DNA from: Ctenosaura bakeri
Lineage: Eukaryota > Chordata > Lepidosauria > Squamata > Iguanidae
Length of the DNA: 64,000 nt
Direction of reading: 5' to 3'
Assembly (NCBI GenBank): GCA_948474755.1
Contig: CAOLHI010001425.1
Location: 124,001 to 188,000 of the forward strand
Positions within the stretch are counted from its first letter, which is position 1, and each line of letters opens with the position of its first letter. Below, piece after piece: positions 22,190-33,145 of the stretch. Under the pieces are notes generated by a model, which worked only from the letters and a program-made list of their open reading frames with translations, made no database searches and was not told where the DNA came from. The position numbers were made by a program, and so were the translations under genes.

Positions 22190-23424
22190 CATCATTCCTA
22201 GAACAGTTGTCAACTCTATAATGATTGATAAATGTATGAGGTTGAGCCCAGGTAGCTGCTTTGCAGACTTCATAAAGAGATACCCCATGCAAAAAGGCTA
22301 CAGAAGCTGACACAGACCTTGTGGAATGAGCTCATACAGAATCAGGGAGTTTCTTTTTTGCTAGTTCATAAGACAACTTAATGGACAAAACCACCCATTT
22401 AGAGAGCCTTTGAGGTGACACTGGATTACCCTGTTTAGATACTGAATAACAAACAAACAACTTATTTGAATTTCTAATTGAAGAAGTGCATTGAACATAA
22501 AATGCCAATGCCCTTCTGACATCCAAAGAATGCAGAGTTTTCTCCATGTCTGGACCAGGATTTTGCATGAAAGCTGGTAATACTATATCTTGGTTCAGAT
22601 GGAAATATGACACCACTTTCGGCAAGAATGTTATGTCTGGTCTTAACACCACCTTATCTTTGTGGAATCGCAAATAAGGAGGATCAATCCTGAGTGCACA
22701 TAGTTCACTAGCCTCCTTGCAGATGTTACTGCAACCAAAAAGGCAGTTTTCCATGTGAGCAGTCACATGTCACAGGTTGCCATATGCACGAAGGGCCTGC
22801 GGCCAGGTGTTTCAGCACCAAATTCAAGTTCCATCCTGGGAGAAGTCGTTGGATTGGAGGATGTAACTGTTTATAGCCCTTGGTAAACCTCTTAATCAGG
22901 GGGTCCAAAAAACAAGATAGTATATCCTGTCTTTGAAAATTACATGAAATTGCGGCTAAATGACATTTCATTGAGGATAAAGACAAACCCTGAATCGACC
23001 ACTCTGCTAGAAAGGACAAGACATGCACATTGTCACAATCTGTAGAGGAAACACCTTGTTGTTTCAAGTAATCACAGAATTTACCCCACTTATACACATA
23101 AGACTTCAACGTTGAGGGCTTAGGCGCAGCCAACACGATATGTCTTATGGCATCGGGTAGGTTATCTTTTACACTAGATTCCATGAGGTCAAGTGCAGCA
23201 TTTGAACATCGGGGTGGAAGGCAGTACCGTTGTGAATGCTGAGCAGATCTTGTCTGCACGGCAGCAGATGGTACCTCCCCTGCGATAACTGAAAGAGATT
23301 GGCAAACCATGGTTGCCTTGGCCACCAGGGTGTTAACAAGTATCGTCTTTGCTCTGTCTTGGCGAATTTTGGCAATCACCATCGTTATCAAGGAAAATGG
23401 TGGGAACGCATCCCTCGGTCCCAT
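22190..23424 (-). pseudogene. DIRS tyrosine recombinase, broken (copy B)
   Basis: Homologous to the copy D recombinase. The N-terminal part has LKSYVYKWGKFCDYLKQQG and LSFLAEWSIQGLSLSSMK, the middle part VVLRPDITFLPKVVSYFHL and LHSLDVRRALAFY. A TGA at 22332-22334 stands immediately before the catalytic box, which then continues in the same frame as AHSTRSVSAS (H-x-x-R), ATWAQPHTF and INHY, with the probable nucleophile Tyr near 22219. At the matching place D has CGA, so the stop is a CpG decay. A further frame change near 22766 separates N- and C-terminal parts. The protein family would insert the circular element DNA by recombination rather than with an integrase. Confidence 0.88.
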
Positions 23425-24963
23425 CCAAATGAACAGAAAGGCATCCCCCAGAGTTCAATGCCTCTTCGAGAGTCGGGAACAGTACAGTTTGCATTGGGTG
23501 TTCAGTCCTGATGCAAAAAGATCTATGTGAGGAAACCCCCACATTGCAAACACTTCCTGGATGATGCCCTTGTTGAACATCCACTCGTGACAAGACCACG
23601 GTGTCCTGCTGAATGTGTCTGCCAGGATGTTCTGGTCTCCTGCCAAATGAACTGCAGAAGGAAGAATCTGCCGTGACAGGCACCACTCCCATGGTTGCAC
23701 TGACAGGTTCAGCAACACACGCGACCGAGTCCCACCTTGTTTGCTTATGTAGTATATCATTGTGGTATTGTCTGTCATGATTTGGATTGATTTCCCACAC
23801 AGGTAGTGCTGAAACGCTCACAGCACCTTCAGCACTGCCATGAATTCTAAAACGTTGATATAGAGATTCCTCTCCTGAGATGTCCAACGACCTCGTATCG
23901 TAAGAGCTCCGAGGTGATAACCCCAGCCTTTCATTGACACGTCCGTTGTCACCGACAGCAACGGCAGTCGAGGAAGGAAAGGCATTCCTTTCAACACATT
24001 CTCTGGTCTTGTCCACCAATCCAGAGACTCGAGGATAGTCCTCGGTACCATCAGGTACTTGAGAGGATGGTGTCAAAGAGGACTGAACTGATGTATAAAC
24101 CACTGCTGCAATGGTCTCATCCATAGTTTTGCGTATGGTGTAACAAGTGTAGTTGATGCCATCAGTCCTAGCACAACTTGTACCGCCCTCGCTCGTACTC
24201 TGCAAAGTCGCTGCATTCTCTTCAGACATCGCAGTATCTTCTCCCACCTGTCCTGTGGAAGAAAGGCTCTTTGACAACTCGAGTCCAATACTGCCCCGAT
24301 GTACTTGACCTGTCGGGATGGTACCAAGGTTGACTTCCTGTAATTTATCATGAGACTTAACTTCCTGAGAAGAGAAACGGTGGTCCTGAGATGCATGGAT
24401 AGTTGGTTTTGAGAGAATGCCACTATTAACCAGTCGTCTATGTACGGGAACACCACAATACCTTTTTGACAAAGAGAAGCTACGACAACAGACATGCATT
24501 TCATGAAGAGCCTCAGAGCTGTGCTTATGCCGAAAGGAAGGACGCAAAAACGATACACATGCCTGCTTATGGTGAAGGCAAGAAACCATTTGTGCTCCGG
24601 TCTTATGGCTATACGGAAATATGCATCCTTTAGATCCAAGGCTGCAAACCAATCGTCCCTTTTAAAAAGTGGCAGGATAGCAGTCAAAGTCACCATTCTG
24701 AACCTTTTTGATCGGATATAGTAGTTGACGCCTCTCAGGTTCAATATAGGCCAGAGGCCTCCATCTTTTTTCTTCACCAGAAAATATCTCGAAGAGAAGC
24801 TTCTTTTCAATTGAGTTGTGGTGATTTTTTCTATTGCTCCTTTTTGATGTCTAGGATCCAAGAATCTGTGATCATCGACCAAACCTCGGCATGGTAGCTT
24901 AAGTCTTTTCCCAAAGGGTGGTTTGGAATGGAGACTTAGATGCTTGTCTGAATGCAAGTCCAC
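23330..24963 (-). pseudogene. DIRS reverse transcriptase/RNase H, broken (copy B)
   Basis: The RT frame (24963-24073) is nearly intact. It holds SSRYFLVKKKDGGLWPILN, ALDLKDAYFRIAIRPEH, VLPFGIST and the catalytic YIDDWL near 24440. After a stop near 24070 the RNase H continues: VTTDVSMKGWG (first Asp, about 23950), INVLEF (Glu), then in another frame TDNTTMIYYISKQGG (Asp, about 23770) and LADTFSR (Asp). The order and spacing match copy D. The first catalytic and second catalytic blocks are in different frames, so no active enzyme is expected. Confidence 0.9.
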
Positions 24964-25000
24964 AACAGAAAGTCGTCAGAAGGTCTCGTGGCATTAGTTG

Positions 25001-27215
25001 TCAAACCCTACACTTGCTCTGGTCTGACTGCTGTTTCTTATACTGAGGCTGCTTGTACTTTGCAGATGGAAACTTCCGTGTTGAGAGTTGTTGAGGTGTG
25101 CTCTGTCTATGTTGAGGTGGAGTCGGACTCAACGTTCTCCTTGGAAACGGCTGGTATCGATGGTATCGGTATCGCTGTTGATATGTTGACGCTGGGAACC
25201 CATATTTCTTGGCCATTGAACACATTTTCTGGACATGTTCCAGCTTTTTGTCAGTACCAGCATTGAACAACCCCAGAGAATCAAAGGGTAGGTCTTCAAT
25301 CATCATCTTGGCTTGCTGAGACAGCCCAGATGGGCGAAGCCATGCATGCCATTGGATCGCTATGGCACCAGCCGCAGCTTTACTACTACAGTCTGTGATG
25401 TGTTTAGCTGTAGTGATTTGCTGAGATGACAAATGGTAAGCTTCACCATATAATGCAGTGGCAGTCTTCTTTTCAGTATCAGGAAGCATTTCCAGATAGG
25501 GTTTGATTCTGCCCCACAGGAACTGCTGGTATGTGCCCATGCAAGCGGCATAATTTGAAATCCTAAACAACAAGGCTGCATTTGAATAAGATTTCTTACC
25601 AATGTTGTCCAATTTTTCCCCTCATGATCACCAGGGACAGCATGTAGTCTCTGCGACTGCTTTGACTGGGCCACATCCACCACAATAAAGTTTGGTTTGG
25701 GATGTTGGACCCACCGGTCATCCTCAGCCTCAACAAGATGATATAGGGACTCCAGCTTCTTAGAAGATGGTGTCGACCATGATTTCTTCACTTTCTGTGA
25801 CAGATACGGAAGCGGCACAATTATAGATAGTACCGGAGCATGGTCCTGAAAATCTTGGAAAACTGGGTCTTTCAGATACCCCTTGTAATCTTCAATTTGC
25901 AAGTTCAACAATCTGTCCTTTCAGAGAACCAGGTCCGAAAATGATCGCACATCATCAGTAGGTGAAATCCTCTTGGCGGTGGAGACGAAGTTGAACTCGA
26001 CATCTAGTCCGTGGGGCACTGACGATGATATCTAGGATGGTACCAATGGCGATCAGATCCGACGACCCTGAGGGAACGTAACAATAGACTCTCTCCTCCT
26101 TCCCTCCGGGAAGCGTTCTTGATGCCTATCATCTGCAGCTCGATCCCACCTGGTGGATTTAGACGTGCTGCCAGAAGATACTATCACTTGCCAACATGGA
26201 GGAATCTTCAACAAAGAATGAGAGTGGTGGGTGACATGACGGTATTGGTCATCAGGAACATCTCGATACCGACAATGTCATTCATATCGCTCCAAATCGT
26301 CCATATAAGGAGACATAACCCTCAAATCATATGAAACATTATCACAGTATCGACAGGGAGATCTTTCCTTATAATGTCGATACCGATATTAGGAAGTGCT
26401 GACCGACCGATCATTCCAGTAGGCAGACCTAGGGGGCGAAGGCAGAATATGCCAAAGCATTCTGGACTGCTTGGCTGAAGATCTTTTGTGCCTAGAGGGT
26501 CTTACAACAGGCGACAGCGTTCTGTGGTCTGAAGGTGACCCAAAAGAAATCTGAGGGAAGGTTTCCAGTCTCTCTCCCTCTGAGCCAAAACACACTTCCT
26601 CGATTTCCTCAGAAGATATAACATCTTGGAATCCCCAATGTTGAGGGGCCTGTGCATCCTCTGAGGGAGACCCTTGAGAAGTTGCCTTTCTCACCGGAGA
26701 TGAAGGATGTGCCAGGCTTATCCTTCCTCCTCCGCCTCTTGGCTTCTGTTGAAGCAGCCTCCTTATTCTTCCTCTTCCGATCCTTCTCCTTCCTAGGCAG
26801 TTTGGTACTAGGTGGAGAAGGATGGTCTCAACGATCATCAGCATTACCAGACAAAGTCTGATCTCGAGGCCTCAACGCTGAGCGAGATCTCGGTCTCGAC
26901 GATGCTACTGACACATTTCATCAGGAAGTGGAGGATGAAGTAGAATGGGCCATAGTGGATGTTAAGTGAGTAGATTCAGCCTGCTTGGGCAGTTCTGAAG
27001 CAGTCAGCATGTTCTCCCATAATAGGACTTTCAGCCGAGCAGCCCTATTGCAACAGGTTTGTGGAGTAAATAGCTGACAGTGACGCCAAGCTTCCACATT
27101 GTGGCCCTCACCTAAACAAAGGAGGCACTTTGAGTGTCCATCCTTATCAGGTATTTTACCTCCACAGGTCAAGCAACGCTTAAATACAGCCGTTGCCATA
27201 CCACTTGCTGAACAA
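25001..27215 (-). pseudogene. DIRS ORF1 (gag-like), broken (copy B)
   Basis: It starts near 27215 with FKRCLTCGGKIPDKDGHSKC then LLCLGEGH, the same Cys/His arrangement as copy D. A stop at 26921 ends this frame. Pieces continue in other frames: an acidic region at 26844-26389, then LESLYHLVEAEDD and HPKPNFIVVDVAQS at 25911-25620. The core gag region at 25612-25001 holds WHAWLRPSGLSQQ and EDLPFDSLGLFNAGTD. The RS-rich domain of the A/C/D family is much reduced. The start site is uncertain because the first exon-like part is interrupted by decay. Confidence 0.82.
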
Positions 27216-27343
27216 CACAATCCCAAAGAATAATCCAAGTCCGATCCAATCCGAAGCTGAAACAACCAGCCCAAAACGCCAGAATTTAGGGGGAAATCCC
27301 ATTCACACTAGCGAAGAGGCTCCTATATGCTGCACATGCGGCG

Positions 27344-28660
27344 CACCTTCGGTGTCGGCTGTTGGAAAGGCATCCCTGACATGAGATTGCGTCGCGACTG
27401 CCACCATCGGAGGGATGAGCGGACGTCTCCCGGCAGCTGCAGTCGGAGTGTCTGTTCGACTCGCAGGGGGTCGAATATGCGGACGAACCAGTGTTGAAGA
27501 GGTCTTGCTCTCAGCCTGGCGAGATATGTCACAGCGGTCGTCGCAGCCATGTAGCCCAAGAGCTGCTGGACGCTTCTCGCAGATAACGTCGGGGCCGTAC
27601 GAGCGTGAGCGGCGGCCCGGATCAAGGTTTGTGCTCGAGACTCTGGTAGGTACGCCCTGGTGGAGGTCGAGTCGAGCGTCGCCCCGATGAAGTCCAAGAT
27701 CCTCGCCGGCTCGAGGTGGGACTTCTTCGGATTCACTCGTAGACCAAGGCGGGTCAGGAGTGACAACGTCATGTGGACGTCGTGGTAAAGTCTCTGTTTG
27801 CAGGACGCCACCAACAGCCAATCGTCGAGGTAGGGGAAGACGGAAGCGCCCTTCGTCCGCAGGTAGGATACCACCGGGGCCATGCACTTGGTGAAGACCC
27901 TTGGGGCAGTCGAGAGTCCGAACGGCAGCACCTTGTACTGGTAACAGGTGTCGTCGACTGCGAAGCGGAGGTACCGTCTGTGCTGCGGGCGAATGGCGAT
28001 ATGGAAGTATGCGTCTCGGAGATCGATGGAGGCGAACCAGTCCCCCCGATGTAGGAAGGGTAGGATCGACGGTATCGTGACCATCTTGAACCTTTTGGGG
28101 CGGATGTAGTAGTTCACCCCTCTGAGGTCTAGGATCGGCCGGAGGGTACCGTCGGCTTTCGGTACCGTGAAGTACCTGGAGAAGAAGCCGGTGGTCTTGG
28201 CCTCTTGCGGGAGCTGCTCGATCGCCCCTTTCTGGAGGAGGGATTGGATCTCTTCCAGGAGGGCCGGACTCGACGGCGTGGAGTAGTAAACGCCGCGAGG
28301 AGGAATATCGAGAAACTCGATGGCGTAGCCAAGACGGACGATGGAAAGCACCCAAGAGTCCGTAGTGACATACTGCCACTCCGCTAGGTGTCGAGCGAGA
28401 GTCGGTCGGTCTCTGAGCGCTGATGGTAGGCTGAAGAGTGGGTATTGGTGGGTCCTGCCAGGCACGTCAAAACCGAGACTTTGTCTCGGAGGAGGACTTC
28501 TTCGACGAAGGCGGGCGCCGCCTAATCGTGCGTCTGGCCGATGAGCCGGAGGACGGTCTCGACTGTCCAGACTGGGCCGAACGCTGGAACGACGAGGTGG
28601 AAGATCGTCGCCAGGATGGGCGGAAGGTGGAGGCCCTGCGGGCCTGCGTGGCCGGCTGCA
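27344..28660 (-). pseudogene. DIRS reverse transcriptase, 3'-truncated (copy C)
   Basis: The RT is open from about 28465 to the truncation. It has FSRYFTVPKADGTLRPILD, SIDLRDAYFHIAI, FGLSTAPRVF, YLDDW near 27825 and VNPKKS, then the connection to FVRIFDPL. The frame stays open into RNase H but the sequence stops before the TTDAS block (first catalytic Asp) that copy D has, and runs out into copy B. RT domain alone might be readable, but RNase H and recombinase are absent. Confidence 0.9.
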
Positions 28661-30933
28661 GCCCGATCTTTTTTGCGGTCAGTCTCGCCTTGACGAGATT
28701 GTCCAAAGCTTCGTCTGTGGACGAATTGAATAGGCCTTCACCGTCGAAGGGGAGATCTTCAATCCTCCTTCTGGTGTCCTCCTGGATGTCGGCCGGTCGC
28801 AGCCAAGCATGGCGGCGGAGGCCGACGGATCCCGCCACGACCCGGGAGGCGATCTCCACTGCGTGCCGGGAGGAGGCCATCTGGTGCCGAGCGATGGAGA
28901 TAGCCTCATTGAAGATCACGGAGGAGGCTTGGCGGATGTCCTCCGGTACCGCTTCCATCGCTGGTTGCAGGCGATCGAGCACTTTCTTCAGGTATGCCGC
29001 GAGGCAAGCCTGAGTGTTGGACAGCCTGATCTGCAAGGAGGCAGCTGAATAGAACCTCCTTGCGTAGGCGTCCAACTTCCTGCCCTCTTTGTCCGGCGGG
29101 GTGGTGTGTTGCCTGCCGGAGCCCTTCGTCTGCGCGGACTCGACGACCACAGAGTTCGGTGCAGGGTGATTAAATAGATAACCGGCGTTATCCTTCTGCA
29201 CCCTGTAGAGGTGTTCTAACCGCTGCGGTATCGGCTGAGCCGAGGCCGGTCTATCCCAGGCGGCCTTCACCAGTCTGGATACCCGGGGCAGGAGAGGCAG
29301 CGGGGCCGTGGAAGGTCGCTTCTCCTCGAAAACGGAGAAGGCTGGATCGTCATCCTCCGGCTCCGCATCGGCGATCTTAAGGCCGAGGGTAGTGGCCATG
29401 CGGAGCAGCATCGCAGAGAACTGGTGGACGTCCTCTGGAGCAGAATCTGGGATCGGGTCCCCGAATCCCAACGGAGGAGACTCCTGGGAGGCCGCCTCAG
29501 ACACCTCAGACTCTGCACTCGAGTCGTACGACTCCGAGCTCGGTGAGTCCTCTCGCCGCTCGCTCTCCGGCTCCTTCGTAGTCGCCGCAGGTGTTGCCTT
29601 CCTAGGCTTCTCCGCAGCCGGGGCGGTGGTAGCAGCAGCGTCCCGCTTGGGATGGCTGACCACTCACTTCACCTTCTTGGTGGTGACCGGGGTAGTCTGG
29701 CAGGCTGACGTCGTCGTAGCCCGCTCAGTCACCACCGACTCCGTAGGGCGCGTCGCCGTTGCCGTGACCCTAGGAGGTGGCGATATCGCCCGATACCGTG
29801 GTGAAGGCTCCCTCGCCCTATGATATCGAGGGGAGGGAGAGCGGCTGAAGGAGCGGCGGTCCGACGGAGATCGGCTTCGGCGTCGACGGTACCGAGCCTC
29901 GTCCCCTCTAGGCGAGCGCGATTCGCGCTGTCGACGAGGTGACCGGGACCTCCGGAAGGTCTCCCAGCGACTCGGGCCACGATGGTACCGATCCCGGTAC
30001 GATGGCGAATGCGACCGATAGGAGGCCGGGCGCTCTCTCCATTCAGATTCCCTCGCGTACCTGGCCACGTAGGACGCCGAGGTGTATCTGGAGGCAGACG
30101 AGCGAGGTTGTTCCTCTCTTGTCTCCCTCGGAGGCGGCGAGGCCACCGGACGCTCGGAAGAGCGGGACCGGGACCTGAAGGAGGTCGAACGCCGCTCCGG
30201 AGAAGCAGAGGGCTCTCTCTGCTGCAGGTCGGCCGACCTGCGACGGCTAAGAGGGCGGTGGCGCTCCTCCACCAGGGTTGGAGGGTCTGCCACAGGCGAG
30301 TCCGGGCGCTGTTGGGGAACGTCCTCGATCTCATCCTCCGAGAGGTCGACGGACTCGCCTCGCCCTTTGGAAGGCTGCTGAGTAGGAGGAGGAGTAGGAG
30401 GTTGAGCGTCCCCAGCCGGGGAGCGCTTCTTCTCCTTCTTCTTCTTCTTCTCCTTCTCCTTGCCCTTGCCTCCGTCCGGAGCAGGGCGCTTTTTTGCAGG
30501 CGTCTCCGTAAGGGGAGCCTCAGCCTTCCTCGCCGTCGAGGATCCTTTCGCTGACTTGGCAGCCGCCGACAGCTTCGGGATCCTCGGTAACGCCGAGATC
30601 GGCGTTTCGCCGGTACCGAGCCCGATACCGACGAGGTGGACGGCACGGCAGCCGCCGATACCGTCGATGGCGTGGTCGTCTTCTTGTCGGCCATCTTGGA
30701 AGTGGAGGTCTCGTCTATCGCCCGCAGAGACTGTTCCCAACAATAAGATTTGAGTCTCGCGGAGCGGTTGCGAAGAGTTTGGGGAGTAAAATCCCTGCAA
30801 ATTGGGCAAGTCCGGATGTTGTGGGACTCGCCCAAACAGAAGAGACACTCCTTATGGCCGTCGTTGAGGGCAACCTTGCGGCCGCAGGACACGCACTTCT
30901 TAAAGAGCGCGGACATAAGACGAAGAAACGCCA
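28467..30933 (-). pseudogene. DIRS ORF1 (gag-like), one stop plus frame change (copy C)
   Basis: Same domain order as copy D: Cys/His motif (KKCVSCG, HKECLFCLGESH) near 30850-30930, lysine-rich KKKKKEKKRS, long RS domain (about 29750-30200), acidic SSESYDSSAESEVSE, and the gag core (HAWLRPADIQ, LPFDGEGLFN). A TGA at 29664-29666 splits it; copy D reads TCC (Ser) there. As in D, the Cys/His segment is in a different frame from the rest, owing to a length difference near 30640 that C and D share against A. Confidence 0.88.
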
Positions 30934-31248
30934 AACTCCGAAATCCAAAAAGACGAAAACCGAAGGGGGAGTCCGAAGAGAGGTCAAAGACAGTCCGAAA
31001 GTCCGTAAAACCGTGAAAAAACAGCAAGCCAAGCACGACGTGAGAGGAACAAACTAAAGAACCTTCCGTACGCGGCGGCGGACGAGAAAGAACTGAGGAG
31101 AGACCGTTGCTCGGCGGGAGGAGCATGCGCAGTACCGGCGTGGGGGAGGGGTTCCCGCCAAGCGAACAAGCTCTAGAAGTTTCCGAACGCTACCGCGCAG
31201 GCGCTAAAGCTCCTAGTGTATGAAGGCACAGAGACCACGAAGAAGAAC

Positions 31249-31389
31249 TGACCATTACACAAAGCAGGGGCTTATATACTCTGAGGGGATGGGTCAACTG
31301 CCAAAATGCCAACGGTAGGCTCTAGAAGGTTCCGAATGTTCTGTGCAGGCACGAAACCCATTTGTGATTCAGAGACCACAAAGAAGAAC
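31249..31389 (-). promoter_or_regulatory. Right (5') terminal repeat of DIRS copy B with TATA-like box
   Basis: The minus strand contains TATATAAG (plus 31271-31278) about 110 bases inside the 5' terminus, in a position suited to drive ORF1. The same block recurs inverted at 21780. This differs from family A/C/D, whose terminal repeat has no TATA box. It was separated from its ORF1 by the insertion of copy C. Confidence 0.65.
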
Positions 31390-32012
31390 ACAAAAACAAA
31401 TTCAAAAGAAGATTAAAAATGCAAGTTCTAATAAGATATTGCATGGAAGGTGGCTGTATAATGTCACTGTCACCCGCTGGAGACTATACATCAGAATCAA
31501 TAAGCAGCAACCTCCCTTATACTTGTACATCCTGAGTTCACTAAACATCTGTAAATCTTACCACAGAAAATATATGCTTTCATTTTTCTTCAAGTGGTTA
31601 TGCTGCTCCACAGAACACCACAAGAGTTCTGGATAGGCATCCAGAGTATTTGTCCTCAAGTGTTCAAAAACGTATATATATTTTTAAAAATGTTCTTGCT
31701 GAATTTGCTTCTTCAGCCAACAAAGAGGGAACTGGCTTCCTCCTCTCCCTCCCATCTGCAAGACTATCCCATACTTATTACGAACACAAGAAATATAGGG
31801 AAAGTTATCTGTGTTTCTTTTTGTCCTACCTTGTCCTGCTTCATGTACTACTACTATTTTTACAACTACTTTATGTACTAATAGTATTTCATCTCTATTA
31901 TGACAAGAAAGGATATGTTATTTCTGGCACTTGATTGGCGCTGCTTCAAGTTGAAGGACAGAGGAAGGTCTCAGTCCAATGCAGACTTACATGAGCTTAG
32001 CCTGCTTGATTT
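31390..32012. other. BBX intron
   Basis: The first part may continue the older repeat split by copy B. The rest is AT-rich with no recognisable gene. Confidence 0.5.
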
Positions 32013-33145
32013 CATAGAATGATAAACTTGGAAGGGACCTCATGGGCTACTAAACCCAACCTCTGCTCAGTGCAGGATCTCTGGCTAAAGCACTTCCAGG
32101 AGGTAGCTGTCCAGGCTCTTTCTGAAGACAGCCAGGGAATGAGCTGCAGCACCTCTCTAAAAAATTGATTCCATTGCTGAAAAGTTCCTCAATGTCAAGA
32201 AATTCCTTCTAATGTTCAGTCAAAATCTATTCTTTTGTTATTTCAAACCATTATATTTGGTCGTATGCTCTGAGGCGGCAAAGAACAGACCTGCCCACTC
32301 CTCTTTGTGGCAGCCCAAGGTATTTAAAGAGTGCAATCATGCCACACCCCTCAGTCTTCTCTTCACCAAGCTGAGCTCCTTCAACCTTTCCTCATATGTT
32401 TTATTTTCCAGATCTCTTTATTATCCTTGTTGCCCCTTTCTGAACTTGCTCCAACTTGTCTATATTCTTCTTAAAATGAGGCACCCACAACTGAAAACAG
32501 TACTCTAGATGAACCCTGACCAATGTGGAATATAATGGAACTATTACTTCTCTCAAATTGGAAAGTATACTTCCATTAATGAAGGCTAAAATAGCATTCA
32601 TCCTATTTGTTATAGCACCATACTGCTGGCTCATGCTCAACTTATGATCAACGATAATCCCAAGGTCTTTGTTGCAAGTAGTACTGCTAAGCTATTTATC
32701 TTCCATTCTATACATGTGCATTTGGTTTTTGTGGCCCAAATGTGGAATTCTGTATCTATCTCTACGGAATTTCATTCCCTTAATTCCTCACCAATTTTCT
32801 AGTTTATGTAGATCCTTCTGAATTCTGTTCCTATCTTCCAATGTGTTAGCTACCCCTCCCAGTTTTGTGCAAACTTGATAAGGACTCCCTCCACCATATT
32901 ATCTAAATCCTAGGACAGTACCCTGAGGCATTCCACTTGAGACCTCTTTCCAGTCAGAAGCAAAGACACTGATGATGACTCTTTCTGCTCTGTTCTCCAA
33001 TCAATTATGGACCCATCTGACAGTGTTGCCATCCATTCCCCATTTAATAAATTTGTTAATCAAAATATTATAGGCGACCTTATTGAATGCTTTGCTGAAA
33101 TCCAGATACATGACATCAATAGCATTCCCACCAGAACAATTAAGT
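32013..33145 (-). mobile_element. CR1/L3-type LINE 3' fragment
   Basis: On the minus strand a piece of ORF2 is readable (MSQQYGAITNRMNAILAFIN, then PLYSTLVRVHLEYCFQLWVP), homologous to the plus-strand CR1 copy at 63130. The 3' end is at the left (32013: CATAGAATGATAAACTTGG, inverted CR1 tail). It is 5'-truncated near 33145. Frames are broken. Confidence 0.85.

Larger units (their letters stand above)
27344..31248 (-). mobile_element. DIRS-type retrotransposon copy C, nested in B and 3'-truncated
   Basis: Nearly identical to copy D from about 52560 to 56470. The 5' end (31248) is exact: copy B sequence on the minus strand reads ...TGGTCA and C begins GTTCTTCTTCG at once. The 3' end is abrupt at 27344, inside the RNase H coding region, where the sequence returns to copy B (GCCGCATGTGCAGC on the minus strand). 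About 2.2 kb matching D 50384-52559, including the recombinase, internal complementary region and left repeat, is missing. So C integrated at a GTT of B's terminal repeat and then lost its 3' half with a few bases of B, or was truncated on insertion. Confidence 0.93.
21628..31389 (-). mobile_element. DIRS-type retrotransposon copy B (diverged family), host of nested copy C
   Basis: The left end GAACAGGTTGCGTATCTG lies at 21628 and the right end GACCACAAAGAAGAAC at 31389. Without the nested copy C it is about 5.9 kb. Its order on the minus strand is terminal repeat, ORF1, RT/RNase H, tyrosine recombinase, internal complementary region, terminal repeat. Protein blocks are clearly homologous to copy D but far from identical, so it is a separate family. 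Its termini, however, are almost the same as D's. There are many stops and frameshifts. It sits in the BBX intron between the exons at 34941 and 20506, in sense orientation. Confidence 0.92.
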
